DNA of 64,000 nucleotides from Eubacteriaceae bacterium (GCA_902362435.1 CABIWW010000002.1:62001-126000); one strand, 5' to 3'; shown: positions 26,247-35,866, numbered from the stretch's first letter. The notes: generated from the sequence alone by a model not told the origin. Made by a program: numbers and translations.

Positions 26247-26777
26247 ATGGCACAGAACAGTACTGTCAGCAGATTATATTTTGCAATCATAATAGAGGAA
26301 AACGACCAGGGTTTTCACAGGGAGTCACTGTGGTACGGCGGATCTCCGGAGAATCTCGGCCTCACTATCATCGATACGATGAAAGACTGGTATGAACCAT
26401 TCAAAGATAAGCTCGATGGATCGATCGTCAGATATCATGAGATGCTCGAAAACAAGGATGAGCTCACATTTGACAAGATAGCCGGCGAAGCTTTCAATGC
26501 AGACGGCATGATGATGTACGTGGATATGAGCAACGACCTCAACGTCATGTTCAGCTTCATCATCCGTGAGATATGCAGCATATTCGGAAAAGAAGGCGAA
26601 ACGCCTGAATCATTCGCAAGCCTGGCCGAATTCAAAAATCACTTCATCGAGAAGTACGACATCGACCAGGTGTTCAGAGATCTGCTCGAAGGCGTCAACG
26701 AGGCGACGATCTCAAATGCGCTCGTTGTGATAGACATGAAATACGGCTACACTGCCAGACATTTCCGCAGCAACTAG
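26247..26777 (+). CDS. Hypothetical protein, unrecognised
   Basis: 176 residues from ATG 26247, chosen because AGAAAGGATT lies just upstream. Soluble, acidic, no signal or membrane segment. Starts MAQNSTVSRLYFAIIIEENDQGFHRESLWYGG; two helical stretches rich in Phe and Ile follow (MFSFIIREICSIFG, FRDLLEGVNEATISNALVVIDM). I do not recognise the family. It stands alone ahead of a terminator and then a transporter gene. Confidence 0.6.
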   Translation: MAQNSTVSRLYFAIIIEENDQGFHRESLWYGGSPENLGLTIIDTMKDWYEPFKDKLDGSIVRYHEMLENKDELTFDKIAGEAFNADGMMMYVDMSNDLNVMFSFIIREICSIFGKEGETPESFASLAEFKNHFIEKYDIDQVFRDLLEGVNEATISNALVVIDMKYGYTARHFRSN

Positions 26778-26792
26778 ATCATGCTCACGCAC

Positions 26793-26825
26793 GCCTGCCG
26801 GAACAGACATCCGCGCAGGCTTTTT
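26793..26825 (+). terminator. Rho-independent terminator
   Basis: GCCTGC (26793-26798) and GCAGGC (26815-26820) followed directly by TTTTT. Confidence 0.8.
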
Positions 26826-26903
26826 AGTGCGCTGCCCTTTTGCATAAAAAAATCTGCTATCAAATATACTAACGGACTCACCAAAGGAGGGTGAAAATTT
26901 TAA

Positions 26904-28268
26904 ATGACAAAAGCATCATTCATGGAAAAGACAGGTTATGGTATAGCTTCACTCGCCGACTCGATCTCATACAACTTTGTAGGCACGTTTTTCCTGTTCT
27001 TTCTAACCACGGTCGCAGGCATATCTCCCGGAATCGCAGGTATGATAATAGCGATCGGTTCAGGCTGGAACGCAGTATTCAATCCCATCATGGGATACTT
27101 TTCGGACAACGTTTCTACACGTTTCGGCAGGCGCAGGCCTATAATATTCGTGTCTTCCATACTGCTGGGAATAATGCTTTTCGTGATGTTCACCGATATT
27201 GACGCATCCTCCGCATTCAAGCCTATATACTACGGCCTGATGACGGTGCTGTTCTGGAGCTGCTTCACGGGTTTTTTCATTCCGTACAATGCGCTCGGCA
27301 CCGATTACGCCTCAAGCTACGACGAACGGACTTCGATACGTTCATTCGCATCATTTTTCAATATGGTCGGCAATATGTTCTGCATGGTCATGCCCACGAT
27401 CATCGTTGAATTTCTCGAGCACCGCGGGATGACCACTGCTCACGCATGGTCTGTGACCGGCGGGTTCCTCGGAGCACTGACGATGATAACGATAATAATC
27501 ACCGTGATCGTCTCAAAAAACAGAGACCTGCCGCGTGAAAAACACGATGTTCCCGAGGCCTCAGTCCATAAAAAGCAGTTCTCGCTTCTGAACATATTCA
27601 GAGAATACATATCCGTAGCAAAGCTGCGCCCTATGAAATATCTCATCGCCGCGAGTCTGTGCTCACTGATACTTTACACGATGCTGATGTCGAACATGCT
27701 CTATTTTCTCACTTACAACCTCGGCATGTCGGCCGTACAGATATCGTTCTGCTTTTTCCTGCGTTCCGCACTGGGGATCGCATTCATCCCTGTTGCGGGA
27801 AAGCTGTCAGCGGTGTTCGATAAGCGTATCGCGCTCATCATCTGTTATATCGCGGGAATGACGGGAATGATCGTGCTGCGCTTCGTGGAGCTCAGCGGCT
27901 TTGGCGGTGCTCTTGTCTACATGTTTTTCATGAGCATATGCACTACTATATACTGGCAGATCATGCCGTCGATATTCTACGATGTATGCGACTATGACAC
28001 CAGAGTCTCGGGGAAAAAACGCGAAGCGACGATCCTCTCGTTCCAGGGACTCGTCGAAGCGTTCGCCGCAGGTATCGGAGGTCAGATCCTCGGCATCATA
28101 CTGCAGATCGCCGGCTTTGACGGAAACGCCGCGGCTCAGACTGCGACAGCGATGACATGGATAGAGAACTCCGCGACCGTGCTGCCCATGATCTTCATGG
28201 TCATAGCGATCATAGCACTTTACAAATATCCTCTGAGAAGAGAACATTCGCATAATGCAGGTCATTAG
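26904..28268 (+). CDS. MFS symporter, GPH type
   Basis: 454 residues, about 12 helices. Shares with the 24001-25446 protein the start EKTGYGIASLADSISYNFVGTFFLFFLTTVAGISP and the loop GYFSDNVSTRFGRRRPIIF. Ribosome site AAAGGAGG precedes the ATG. Transcribed alone and followed at once by the second dyad array; the stop is 7 bp before its first unit. Substrate unknown. Confidence 0.87.
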   Translation: MTKASFMEKTGYGIASLADSISYNFVGTFFLFFLTTVAGISPGIAGMIIAIGSGWNAVFNPIMGYFSDNVSTRFGRRRPIIFVSSILLGIMLFVMFTDIDASSAFKPIYYGLMTVLFWSCFTGFFIPYNALGTDYASSYDERTSIRSFASFFNMVGNMFCMVMPTIIVEFLEHRGMTTAHAWSVTGGFLGALTMITIIITVIVSKNRDLPREKHDVPEASVHKKQFSLLNIFREYISVAKLRPMKYLIAASLCSLILYTMLMSNMLYFLTYNLGMSAVQISFCFFLRSALGIAFIPVAGKLSAVFDKRIALIICYIAGMTGMIVLRFVELSGFGGALVYMFFMSICTTIYWQIMPSIFYDVCDYDTRVSGKKREATILSFQGLVEAFAAGIGGQILGIILQIAGFDGNAAAQTATAMTWIENSATVLPMIFMVIAIIALYKYPLRREHSHNAGH

Positions 28269-28274
28269 TCGAGA

Positions 28275-28529
28275 TACCAATAATCAGTTTGCTGCATCGT
28301 ATTTTTAGCATTTTTCTTGAAAAACAGGGGCTCGCGGCGGAGCCGATTACCAAAATACAAAACCCGGACGTTCCATATTGGTAATTTTTCAAGAAAAACT
28401 GCGCTTTTACATAAGAAAAATACCAAGAATGCCCCTCACAGATAACATCCTTGGTATTTGTCTCTCTGAAAACCCTTTACTTTCAAGGAAAAATGCCAAA
28501 TCATATGGAGTAAGTACAGGTTCTTGGTA
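28275..28529. repeat. Array of four TACCAA-N24-TTGGTA dyads, exact 73-bp period
   Basis: Units at 28275-28310 (TACCAA/TTAGCA, degenerate), 28348-28383, 28421-28456 and 28494-28529 (TGCCAA/TTGGTA), each 36 bp, start to start 73 bp every time. Flanking pairs covary (ATTACCAA/TTGGTAAT against AATACCAA/TTGGTATT). The second unit is nested inside a perfect 14-bp inverted repeat TTTTTCTTGAAAAA (28311-28324) with TTTTTCAAGAAAAA (28385-28398). Located between convergent genes like the 9461 array. Confidence 0.8.
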
Positions 28530-28575
28530 AAACTCGCATATGACTCTGTATTGCTCAGCTGTGTGCTCTGACGGC

Positions 28576-29280
28576 CTACAGGCTCCGGAGATACTCGATC
28601 TCCTCTCTGGTCAGCTTCCTGTAGTGCCCTTCCTTCATCCTGCCGAGCCTGATCTCCCCGATCGACACACGCTTGAGCTCCTGGACCCTGTTGCCGACCG
28701 CCGCGAACATCTTTCGCACCTGACGGTTCTTGCCTTCTCTGATGCTGATCTCCACGACCGCATACCGAGGCATCTGCTTTACCAGCTTCACCTTTGCCGG
28801 CGACGTCACAAATCCCCCGATGTCCACGCCGCGGCGCAGCTTTGCAAGTCTGGAACCAGAGATCACACCCTCGACTCTGGCAACGTAAGTCTTATAGACC
28901 TCATGCTTCGGATGCGTGAGCGTGTATGTGAGCTGCCCGTCGTTCGTCATTATCAGCAGCCCTGTAGTATTGTAGTCGAGCCTGCCGACAGGGAACAGTC
29001 TCTCCGGGATATCCGTCACGAGGTCCGCAACTGTCGCCCTTTCCCTGTCATCCTCCATCGAAGTGATGTACCCGAGGGGCTTGTTCACTGCGATATACAC
29101 ATTCTTGTGCGCCGCACTGATGACGCTGCCGTTGACCTCGACGACATCACCCTCGCCGACCTGCGCGCCCGCCTCCTTTACAACGACGCCGTTTATCCTG
29201 ACGTTCCCGTTCGCCACGAGATCGTCCGCCTTTCGCCTGCTGCATATCCCTGCAGACGCTATATATTTATTGATCCTCAT
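28576..29280 (-). CDS. rRNA pseudouridine synthase, RsuA/RluB family
   Basis: 234 residues from the ATG at 29278-29280, which follows GGAGGG; an upstream in-frame ATG lacks this. N-terminal S4 RNA-binding domain (MRINKYIASAGICSRRKADDL...) then the RsuA-type catalytic domain with GRLDYNTTGLLIMTNDG, holding the catalytic Asp. Converts a specific uridine of 23S or 16S rRNA to pseudouridine; the length and motif fit RluB more than RsuA but the site cannot be fixed. Cytoplasmic, single gene. Confidence 0.9.
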   Translation of the reverse strand: MRINKYIASAGICSRRKADDLVANGNVRINGVVVKEAGAQVGEGDVVEVNGSVISAAHKNVYIAVNKPLGYITSMEDDRERATVADLVTDIPERLFPVGRLDYNTTGLLIMTNDGQLTYTLTHPKHEVYKTYVARVEGVISGSRLAKLRRGVDIGGFVTSPAKVKLVKQMPRYAVVEISIREGKNRQVRKMFAAVGNRVQELKRVSIGEIRLGRMKEGHYRKLTREEIEYLRSL

Positions 29281-29421
29281 TATGCCCTCCATAAAGCCAT
29301 GCTGCAGAGACTGCTGCACTTTGTCATAAATTTTAATACTTGATACGATATTTGCTCTGATATATAGTATAATAAATGAAACTTGTCAATACAACAGATT
29401 TTGATCCACAGGAGATGAGAC

Positions 29422-30615
29422 ATGAAAAAATATTTTAATCAGCTTATGATGGAAATAGAGTCGCTGACGGTTTTTTCGAGCATCAGAGACGACAGGGCGA
29501 TCACCGGATTCACAGACATGCTCCGCGCGGTAGACGAGAAGGACACTGCGGCGGCAGTCAGACACTACAGTGAATTCGTGTCGCAGCTGTACCACGAAAC
29601 AGCAAGCCTCACAGACTATATCAGGACACTCGTCCTGCAGGACGATAATTTTTATGTAAAGAACAGTGCCGCCGGCATGCATATGGATCACGAGATAGAA
29701 GTGGCTATGGAAAACGAGCTGATGATACTGCAGGAGCTCGCTTCGCTGAAAGCATCCACAGTCCGTGATTTTATCGGGTATGACGGATATCTGCCGTCGT
29801 GGACGGTACGTCAGATAGACCTGCAGTATGATTTCATGGAAAAGCTCAGCAATATCAGCAGGACAGGCTACGGCATCTATGCAAAATACAGCTTTTTCAG
29901 ACTGGAGGACGGAGAGATCGTTCCTGTCGCTCATCCTGACTACCAGCGTCTCGACGAGCTGTTCGGCTACGAGAGAGAACGCGACATAATCATCAGGAAC
30001 ACGACATCGTTTGCAAAAGGCCAGGGAGCCAGCAACATGTTGCTTTACGGAGACGCCGGCACCGGCAAGAGCTCGACGATCAAGGCAGTATGCGCCAGCC
30101 TCGCGCCGAAGGGACTTTGCATCATAGAAGTGAAGAAGAACCAGCTCTACCAGATCCCTAAACTGATGGAGGAGCTCGCAGCCAACCCGCTCAGATTCGT
30201 ACTGTTCATAGACGATCTCAGCTTCACGGGCAACGACGACAACTTCTCGGCGCTGAAAGCCACGCTCGAGGGCGGTGTCTCCGGCTGCGGAGACAATGTC
30301 GTGATCTACGCCACGAGCAACCGCAGACATCTCGTGAAGGAGAGCTTTGCAGACAGAGTCGGCGACGAGCTGCATCTGAACGATACGATGCAGGAGACGA
30401 TGAGTTTATCGGCAAGATTCGGACTCACTGTGACGTTCCAGAAGCCTGACAAGGAAGAATATCTGCAGATCGTAAAATCACTCGCCGCAGAATATGGCGT
30501 CAAAATGGATGAAGCTGAACTTTTCCGCAGAGCAGAAGCTCACGCTATCAGGAAGAACGGCAGGAGCCCGAGGACCGCAAAGCAGTTCATCGAGCTTCTC
30601 AAGATCGGAGTATAA
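29422..30615 (+). CDS. DUF815 family AAA ATPase
   Basis: 397 residues. N-terminal helical part (about 1-165) and a C-terminal ATPase with Walker A GDAGTGKSS (about 212-220), Walker B FVLFIDDLSF and the conserved RTAKQFIELL end. The TSNRRHLVKESF block after Walker B is the DUF815 signature. The family is widespread and its role is not established. Start ATG follows AGGAGATGAG. A TATAAT at 29368-29373 may be the -10 box. Confidence 0.88.
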   Translation: MKKYFNQLMMEIESLTVFSSIRDDRAITGFTDMLRAVDEKDTAAAVRHYSEFVSQLYHETASLTDYIRTLVLQDDNFYVKNSAAGMHMDHEIEVAMENELMILQELASLKASTVRDFIGYDGYLPSWTVRQIDLQYDFMEKLSNISRTGYGIYAKYSFFRLEDGEIVPVAHPDYQRLDELFGYERERDIIIRNTTSFAKGQGASNMLLYGDAGTGKSSTIKAVCASLAPKGLCIIEVKKNQLYQIPKLMEELAANPLRFVLFIDDLSFTGNDDNFSALKATLEGGVSGCGDNVVIYATSNRRHLVKESFADRVGDELHLNDTMQETMSLSARFGLTVTFQKPDKEEYLQIVKSLAAEYGVKMDEAELFRRAEAHAIRKNGRSPRTAKQFIELLKIGV

Positions 30616-30645
30616 CCGGTCGCACCGCCAAACACAACAATAAAA

Positions 30646-30692
30646 ACAGGACAGTCCGCATCAGTATATGCCGATGCAGGCTGTCCTTTTGT
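30646..30692. terminator. Bidirectional terminator between convergent genes
   Basis: AGGACAG (30648-30654) with inner CCGCATC, paired with GATGC...CTGTCCT ending at 30687, then TTTTGTAT. Serves the DUF815 gene and the acyl-CoA synthetase gene. Confidence 0.75.
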
Positions 30693-30713
30693 ATTTCGGA
30701 TCTCACTGAGACA

Positions 30714-32546
30714 TCACAGTGTCTTTTTGTTGTCTTCTACGAATCTCCTTATCTTTCTGGATGTATTCTTTTCGAATTCCGTATGTCTGAGATTTACTTT
30801 TTTTATCATCTTGTATCCCGGATTTGCAGCGTTGACCTTGTCCACGATGCTCCAGATGTACTTTCTGACTGCTTCATCGTCTTCCGCTTCATCGCCCATG
30901 GTCTCCTTTATCAGAGCCCAGTCGGGATAGATGCCGGCGACTATCAGCGTATCTCCGCTCTTGTCTCCGTCACCCCTGCCGCTGTCACCTTCGAAGACCA
31001 TCGACTCGACGATCTCATCGTGAAGCGACAGCTGGTATTCCAGCTCTTCAGGGAACACGTTCTTGCCGTTCTTCGTGATTATTACGTTCTTCTTTCTTCC
31101 GGTGATGACGATATATCCTTCATCATCTATATATCCCAGATCTCCGGTGTAGAACCATCCGTCCTTTATCACTTCCGCCGTAGCTTCAGGATTTTTGTAG
31201 TATCCGAGCATGATGTTGTCGCCCTTCAGGCAGATCTCGCCTACTCCGTCAGCGCCCGGTTCATTTATCCTGGCGTCGAACCCCGGGAACGCGATACCGC
31301 AGGAGATGCTCTTCGGCTTGTTTTCCGGGTTCAGTGCTCCCATCGGCGCGGCTTCCGAAAGGCCGTATCCCTGAAGCGCCATTATCCCAAAGCTCTGCAG
31401 ATCTTCGAGTATCTCGGGATTTATCGCAGCTCCGCCGCATATCATCATCCTCATCCTGCCGCCGAGAGTCTGCTTGATCTCTTTGAAAAACAGGTTCGTC
31501 AGGTCGATATTGAGTTTCTTCGCGGCATTGCATATCTTCATGGCCTTACGCACGGTCTTTTCCTTGCCCTTTGCGCGGATGCCCTTCCATATCGCCTTGT
31601 GCAGCGCCTCGAATATCGCAGGCACGGCCAGCAGGAACGTCGGATGGACCTCCTGGATGTTTTTCACTATATACTTCAGCCCCTCGCAGTGCGCGATCGC
31701 GCCGCCTTTATAAAGAGGCATGATGAAATTGCACGTGCATTCGAAGGTATGGTGTATCGGCAGCACCGAGAAAAATATGTCGCTCGGCAGGAAGTCCACC
31801 AGCGTCGGCGATACCATCAGGTCAGCGACGATGTTCCTGTGCGAAAGCATTATTCCCTTCGCCATTCCTGTCGTTCCTGATGTGAATATGATTATACTCA
31901 TTTCTCTGCTGTCGATCTGCGCATCGAGGAACGATCTGTCGCCGTCCGCGATCAGCCGCCGGCCTTCTTCGAGCAGCTCCCACTGCGACAGGATACCGTC
32001 TGCGCCTTTACGCCTGTCCTGGGATATCAGCAGCTCCAGGCTCGTCCCGCCTTCCTGCATCATCCTGACGAAAGTATCCTCGCGCTTTTCATCAAAAATA
32101 ACAGCAGAACACTCTGCTTCAATTATCAGATTCCTGAGTTCATCGTACGGCAGCTCCTTGTCGAGCGGCACCACGATGCCCGTACCGCACACCGTTCCCA
32201 GATATCCGATGCCCCACATGTATGTGGTCTCGCCTATCACCGCGATCCGGCGGTCCTTCATGCCGTTGGCGATCAGCGCCGTACCCATGGCATTCACATC
32301 ATCAAAGACCTCCCGATGTGTTATCGTTTTGTACGGCCCTTTTTCGAATTTAGTGTAAAACGCGATGCCGTCGCCGTAAAGTTCTGCACTGGACTGCAGC
32401 ATCTGCTTTATATTTATTACAGGTCTGTTGGTCAGATGCTGGACTCCCGGCCGCTTGTCATCTATCTGACACTGTATCAGCGCCTTCGCCCACTCCCAGT
32501 CCTCTGCCTGCATTCTTGTGTACTCTTCCTGTGAAACCGGCTTCAT
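30714..32546 (-). CDS. Long-chain fatty acid-CoA ligase (AMP-binding)
   Basis: 610 residues. ANL-family motifs: IIFTSGTTGMAKGIMLSHRNI (P-loop, about 222-242), GYGLSEAAPMG, YTGDLGYIDDEGYIVITGRKKNVIITKNGKNVFPEELE with the catalytic Lys region. Length and motifs match FadD/ACSL-type ligases that make acyl-CoA or acyl-AMP from fatty acids with ATP. Peripheral membrane or cytoplasmic. It lies 205 bp after the ABC permease on the same strand and may be separately transcribed. Confidence 0.9.
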   Translation of the reverse strand: MKPVSQEEYTRMQAEDWEWAKALIQCQIDDKRPGVQHLTNRPVINIKQMLQSSAELYGDGIAFYTKFEKGPYKTITHREVFDDVNAMGTALIANGMKDRRIAVIGETTYMWGIGYLGTVCGTGIVVPLDKELPYDELRNLIIEAECSAVIFDEKREDTFVRMMQEGGTSLELLISQDRRKGADGILSQWELLEEGRRLIADGDRSFLDAQIDSREMSIIIFTSGTTGMAKGIMLSHRNIVADLMVSPTLVDFLPSDIFFSVLPIHHTFECTCNFIMPLYKGGAIAHCEGLKYIVKNIQEVHPTFLLAVPAIFEALHKAIWKGIRAKGKEKTVRKAMKICNAAKKLNIDLTNLFFKEIKQTLGGRMRMMICGGAAINPEILEDLQSFGIMALQGYGLSEAAPMGALNPENKPKSISCGIAFPGFDARINEPGADGVGEICLKGDNIMLGYYKNPEATAEVIKDGWFYTGDLGYIDDEGYIVITGRKKNVIITKNGKNVFPEELEYQLSLHDEIVESMVFEGDSGRGDGDKSGDTLIVAGIYPDWALIKETMGDEAEDDEAVRKYIWSIVDKVNAANPGYKMIKKVNLRHTEFEKNTSRKIRRFVEDNKKTL

Positions 32547-32751
32547 TTATCTCTCCTTGGATCCCGAGTCTGTATTTTTACACATGTAAATATATGTAAA
32601 GCTCTGGAATTTTCTAACTATTTAGACAGTATCATCTGCGCAGGCGTATGTCAAGAACAAAGTCTTGTTTTAAGTGCAGGTTTATATGTGTATTTATTCT
32701 AAATTTCATTTTAAGAGATCCCGCTGCTCCACATGTATCGCAGCGCTGCGT

Positions 32752-33483
32752 TTACTGGTTTCTCATCTGCCTGAGGAAAAGCAGCACGGCGGCAGCACCG
32801 ACTGCTGCAGCATATGCAAGCACCCACCATATATGAGGGAAGATATCCGCATAACTGCCGCTGAGCACGGCCCTTTCCATCTCTACCGCATGCACGAACG
32901 GAAGCATGTCTGCGATCTTTCTGAATACACTGCCTACGAGATCCAGATCGAACCAGACTCCGGACAGCCACGCTGTCAGATTCGTGAGCAGCGCCCCGCA
33001 GACGCCGCCGACCTGCTTTACAGTAAAAACACTGCCGCACAAGAGCCCCAGAGCTATGAAAAACAGTGAAACAGGTATCACGAACAGTATCGCATATACT
33101 ATCGTGACTGTGATATCAAGACCGAGTATCACCGCAGCTATATAGCACACTATGCTCTGCGCCAGCGCTATCGGCAGCACCGGCAGCATATATCCGAGTA
33201 TAAAGTCTGCAGCCGCCATCGGCGTCGTGTAAAGTCGCTGCAGGAATGCGCTTTCCCGATCTTTTGCGATCAGCGTCGCAGCGAACAGCGTCATGAACGA
33301 AAGGCCGAACACGGTTATCCCGGGCGTCAGCGAATCTATTTTAAACAGATCGACCGGCACATTGGCCTGTATCGCCGAAAGCAGCAGTATCAGCACTATA
33401 GGGAATCCGAGCCCGAATATGATGTTCAGCGGATCTCTCATGATCTCCTTTGCCGTTCTGCCTGAAAAAGTAAGCATCCTCAT
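32752..33483 (-). CDS. ABC-2 type exporter permease
   Basis: 243 residues with six predicted helices and the ABC-2 pattern (GLSFMTLFAATLIAKDRESAFLQRLYTTPM near residues 52-82, AILFVIPVSLFFIALGLLCGS). Overlaps the ATPase gene by four bases (ATGA). Together they should form a drug- or lipid-efflux ABC transporter under the TetR regulator encoded first in the operon. Confidence 0.88.
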   Translation of the reverse strand: MRMLTFSGRTAKEIMRDPLNIIFGLGFPIVLILLLSAIQANVPVDLFKIDSLTPGITVFGLSFMTLFAATLIAKDRESAFLQRLYTTPMAAADFILGYMLPVLPIALAQSIVCYIAAVILGLDITVTIVYAILFVIPVSLFFIALGLLCGSVFTVKQVGGVCGALLTNLTAWLSGVWFDLDLVGSVFRKIADMLPFVHAVEMERAVLSGSYADIFPHIWWVLAYAAAVGAAAVLLFLRQMRNQ

Positions 33484-34208
33484 TGGCGGGCCTCCTTTAC
33501 TATAGCTACAAAAGCGTCTTCAAACCGTTCTCTGCCGCTTTGCTCCATGAGTTCAGCAGCCGTGCCGAGAGCCAGCAGCCTGCCGTCTTTCATGATTCCT
33601 ATACGGTCGGAGAGCATCTCTGCCTCCTCCATGTAATGCGTCGTGAGTATGATCGTGATCCTGCCCTTGAGCTCTCTGATGACGTCCCACAATTCGCTTC
33701 GCGCGATCACGTCGAGGCCCAGCGTCGGCTCGTCGAGGAACAGTATTTCCGGTTCTCCGATGAGCGCCATCGCGATGCTGAGTCTGCGCTGCCAGCCACC
33801 GGAAAGTTTTCCCGCCTTTTTTTCCATGATCTGTCCGAGGCTGAACCGGCCTGACAGTTCTTTGGTCTTCTGCTTCCTTTTCCCATGGCTGAATCCGTGA
33901 ATGCCGCACATAAACTCGAGGTTTTCCCTGACGGTCAGATTCGGCGCTATCGCGGTCTCCTGCGGGGATACACCTATCAGTTTTTTTACGTCCGAAGCCG
34001 CCGTCACTATGCTGCTGCCGTTCAGGAACGCATCTCCCGATGTCGGTTTCGCAAGACATGACAGCATCCTGATCGCTGTCGTCTTTCCCGCGCCGTTCAC
34101 CCCGAGCAGTGAAAACAGTTCACCTTTATGCACTGTCAGATCCAGTGCATCGACCGCTGTCAGGTCTTTATATATTTTGGTCAGTTTTACCGTTTTTATA
34201 GCATCCAT
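33480..34208 (-). CDS. ABC transporter ATP-binding protein (ABC-2 exporter)
   Basis: 242 residues: Walker A GVNGAGKTTA (about 36-45), signature LSGGWQRR, Walker B EILFLDEPTLGLD, H-loop TTHYMEEAE. This is the DrrA/CcmA-like class that drives ABC-2 permeases. The gene begins 15 bp after the TetR gene and overlaps the permease gene. Export substrate unknown. Confidence 0.92.
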   Translation of the reverse strand: MDAIKTVKLTKIYKDLTAVDALDLTVHKGELFSLLGVNGAGKTTAIRMLSCLAKPTSGDAFLNGSSIVTAASDVKKLIGVSPQETAIAPNLTVRENLEFMCGIHGFSHGKRKQKTKELSGRFSLGQIMEKKAGKLSGGWQRRLSIAMALIGEPEILFLDEPTLGLDVIARSELWDVIRELKGRITIILTTHYMEEAEMLSDRIGIMKDGRLLALGTAAELMEQSGRERFEDAFVAIVKEARQ

Positions 34209-34223
34209 AGTCTGCCTCCTATT

Positions 34224-34862
34224 TTATATGTTGTCTCCGGCGGCGGCACTGCCGTCTGCCAGATCTTCAGCAGGGCCTGCCACAGTCGCAGATGACTTCT
34301 CTTCAGGCTCCGAAAACCTGTATTTCAATCCCGTATAAGCGTCGGTAAGTACACTGCTGACGAACTCATCACCCCAGTCGAGATATGATGTAGCCGCCAT
34401 CGTCGCTATGCCGTGCACGTATATCCACATCTCGAGGTGGAACATGTATGCATCGTCTTCACTTATCCCCAGATTAGCTTTTATCAGGTCGATGAGCGGT
34501 CTGATCTCTTCTCTGTTTTCCTCGATCTTTTCGCCTGAGCGGTCCCGCATGAACAGCAGTTTGAAAAGATGCGGCTCTTCTTTCGCAAAGCGTATATATG
34601 CCATGCCACTGGCTTTGTACGGCGGGTACTGGCCCTTCGCCATGTCTGTCTTCAGATAATCTTCGTACATGCGGTTCGCTGCGGCCATCACTTCCTGCTG
34701 GACTTCCTCCATATTTTTGAACGCTCCGAAAACGGGTTTTACCGAGCACCCCAGCCTGGCCGCCAGCGCTCTGGCGGTCAGTGCCGACAGGCCGCTTTCT
34801 CTGGTGATATCCAGCGCAGCCTGTACGATCTCTTCTTTTGTAAATTTGAATCTTGGCGGCAT
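34224..34862 (-). CDS. TetR family regulator of the ABC-2 operon
   Basis: 212 residues from ATG 34860-34862 (MPPRFKFTKEEIVQAAL), following AGAAAGGAACG; the longer open frame upstream is non-coding. N-terminal TetR helix-turn-helix (ALAARLGCSVKPVFGAFKNMEEV, about 32-54), then a ligand-binding helical domain with a WHG-type segment (FAKEEPHLFKLLFMRD). Probably represses its own operon by binding the dyad at 35060-35080 and is released by an exported compound. Confidence 0.88.
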   Translation of the reverse strand: MPPRFKFTKEEIVQAALDITRESGLSALTARALAARLGCSVKPVFGAFKNMEEVQQEVMAAANRMYEDYLKTDMAKGQYPPYKASGMAYIRFAKEEPHLFKLLFMRDRSGEKIEENREEIRPLIDLIKANLGISEDDAYMFHLEMWIYVHGIATMAATSYLDWGDEFVSSVLTDAYTGLKYRFSEPEEKSSATVAGPAEDLADGSAAAGDNI

Positions 34863-35059
34863 GATCGTTCCTTTCTGTAAATAAATTTCTGCCGGCTGCC
34901 GATCGCAGAAGCACAGGTCGCAGACGGACATGAAAGTATTCCCCCGCGATGCTCCCGCTATTTGCAGGCAGCTACGACTATGACTGCGGCCAGCGGTGGA
35001 TAATATGTGTATGATCCTTTGCCGACGGCTACGGCCGCGGCTGAATTGCCGGCGTCTCC

Positions 35060-35122
35060 GCGCAACTAACGTTGCGCAACACTTGTTACTTATAATATAA
35101 ACAAAAATCCCCCGGCTGTCAA
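35060..35122 (-). promoter_or_regulatory. TetR operon promoter and operator
   Basis: On the minus strand TTGACA (35117-35122), 17-bp spacer, TATATT (35094-35099). Just downstream is a dyad GCGCAAC-TAAC-GTTGCGC (35060-35077), overlapping a 10-bp palindrome GTTGCGCAAC (35071-35080), a fit for a TetR operator covering the start site. The 5' leader runs about 200 bases. Confidence 0.65.
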
Positions 35123-35156
35123 GGCATATGCGTTTTGCACACCCTACAGCCGGAGG
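35107..35156 (-). terminator. HAD gene terminator overlapping the next promoter
   Basis: On the minus strand CTCCGGCTGT pairs with ACAGCCGGGG and is followed by ATTTTTG. The 3' arm contains part of the -35 box TTGACA of the TetR operon promoter. Confidence 0.65.
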
Positions 35157-35170
35157 CTTTACATAATGTA

Positions 35171-35866
35171 TCAGAATATCCTGTCTGCGACGTCTCTGAG
35201 ATCGTCCACCGCTATACCGACATCTGCCGGGATCTCCTGCTCCCTGTCTCTCATATACCAGCACGTCTGCATCCCGTACTGCCTGCCGCCCGCGATATCC
35301 GATGTCAGCGAGTCTCCGATCATCACGGTCTCATGCGGCAGGATGCTCTCTTCTCTGCTACTGTTTATCACGGAAAACGCATGCTCGAAAAAATCCCCTG
35401 ACGGCTTGGACGCGCCGATTTTTTCCGAAATGAAAACATGATCGAAATACCTGAGCATATCTGCGATTTCCAGACGGCGCAGCTGCTGCTCGTAAGGGCC
35501 GTTACTCGCCGCGCATATCAGGCATCCCTTTTCCCGCAAAGCTTCCAGCATCTCATACGATCCGGCTACCGGTATCGCGCTGTCGTTCAGCGCCGCACGG
35601 AAATATTTCTCGAACACCGGTCCGTCGAACTCTATGCCAAGTTCATTGAAAATGATGTTCCAGCGCACTTTTTCCAGTTCCTTAAAAGTGAGTTCTCCTT
35701 GCTCGATCCTGCGCCACAGCCTGCCGTTTTCCCTTATGAAAACATCATACATGTACGGCTCGTACGGCTTGAGCCCGAAATGCCTGAACCCCGTTTCCAT
35801 CGTGTTTCGGACGTATTCGTCAAAATCAAGAAGTGTATTGTCGATGTCTATGAATACTGCTTTCAT
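35171..35866 (-). CDS. HAD hydrolase, YjjG-like nucleotidase
   Basis: 231 residues from ATG 35864-35866 (MKAVFIDIDNTLLDF), preceded by AGGAGG; an adjacent ATG three bases upstream is the alternative. HAD motif I DIDNT, motif III around GASKPSGDFF, motif IV MIGDSLTSDIAGG. The cap size and order match YjjG-type 5'-nucleotidases and related phosphatases; substrate unsettled. Cytoplasmic. Confidence 0.85.
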   Translation of the reverse strand: MKAVFIDIDNTLLDFDEYVRNTMETGFRHFGLKPYEPYMYDVFIRENGRLWRRIEQGELTFKELEKVRWNIIFNELGIEFDGPVFEKYFRAALNDSAIPVAGSYEMLEALREKGCLICAASNGPYEQQLRRLEIADMLRYFDHVFISEKIGASKPSGDFFEHAFSVINSSREESILPHETVMIGDSLTSDIAGGRQYGMQTCWYMRDREQEIPADVGIAVDDLRDVADRIF

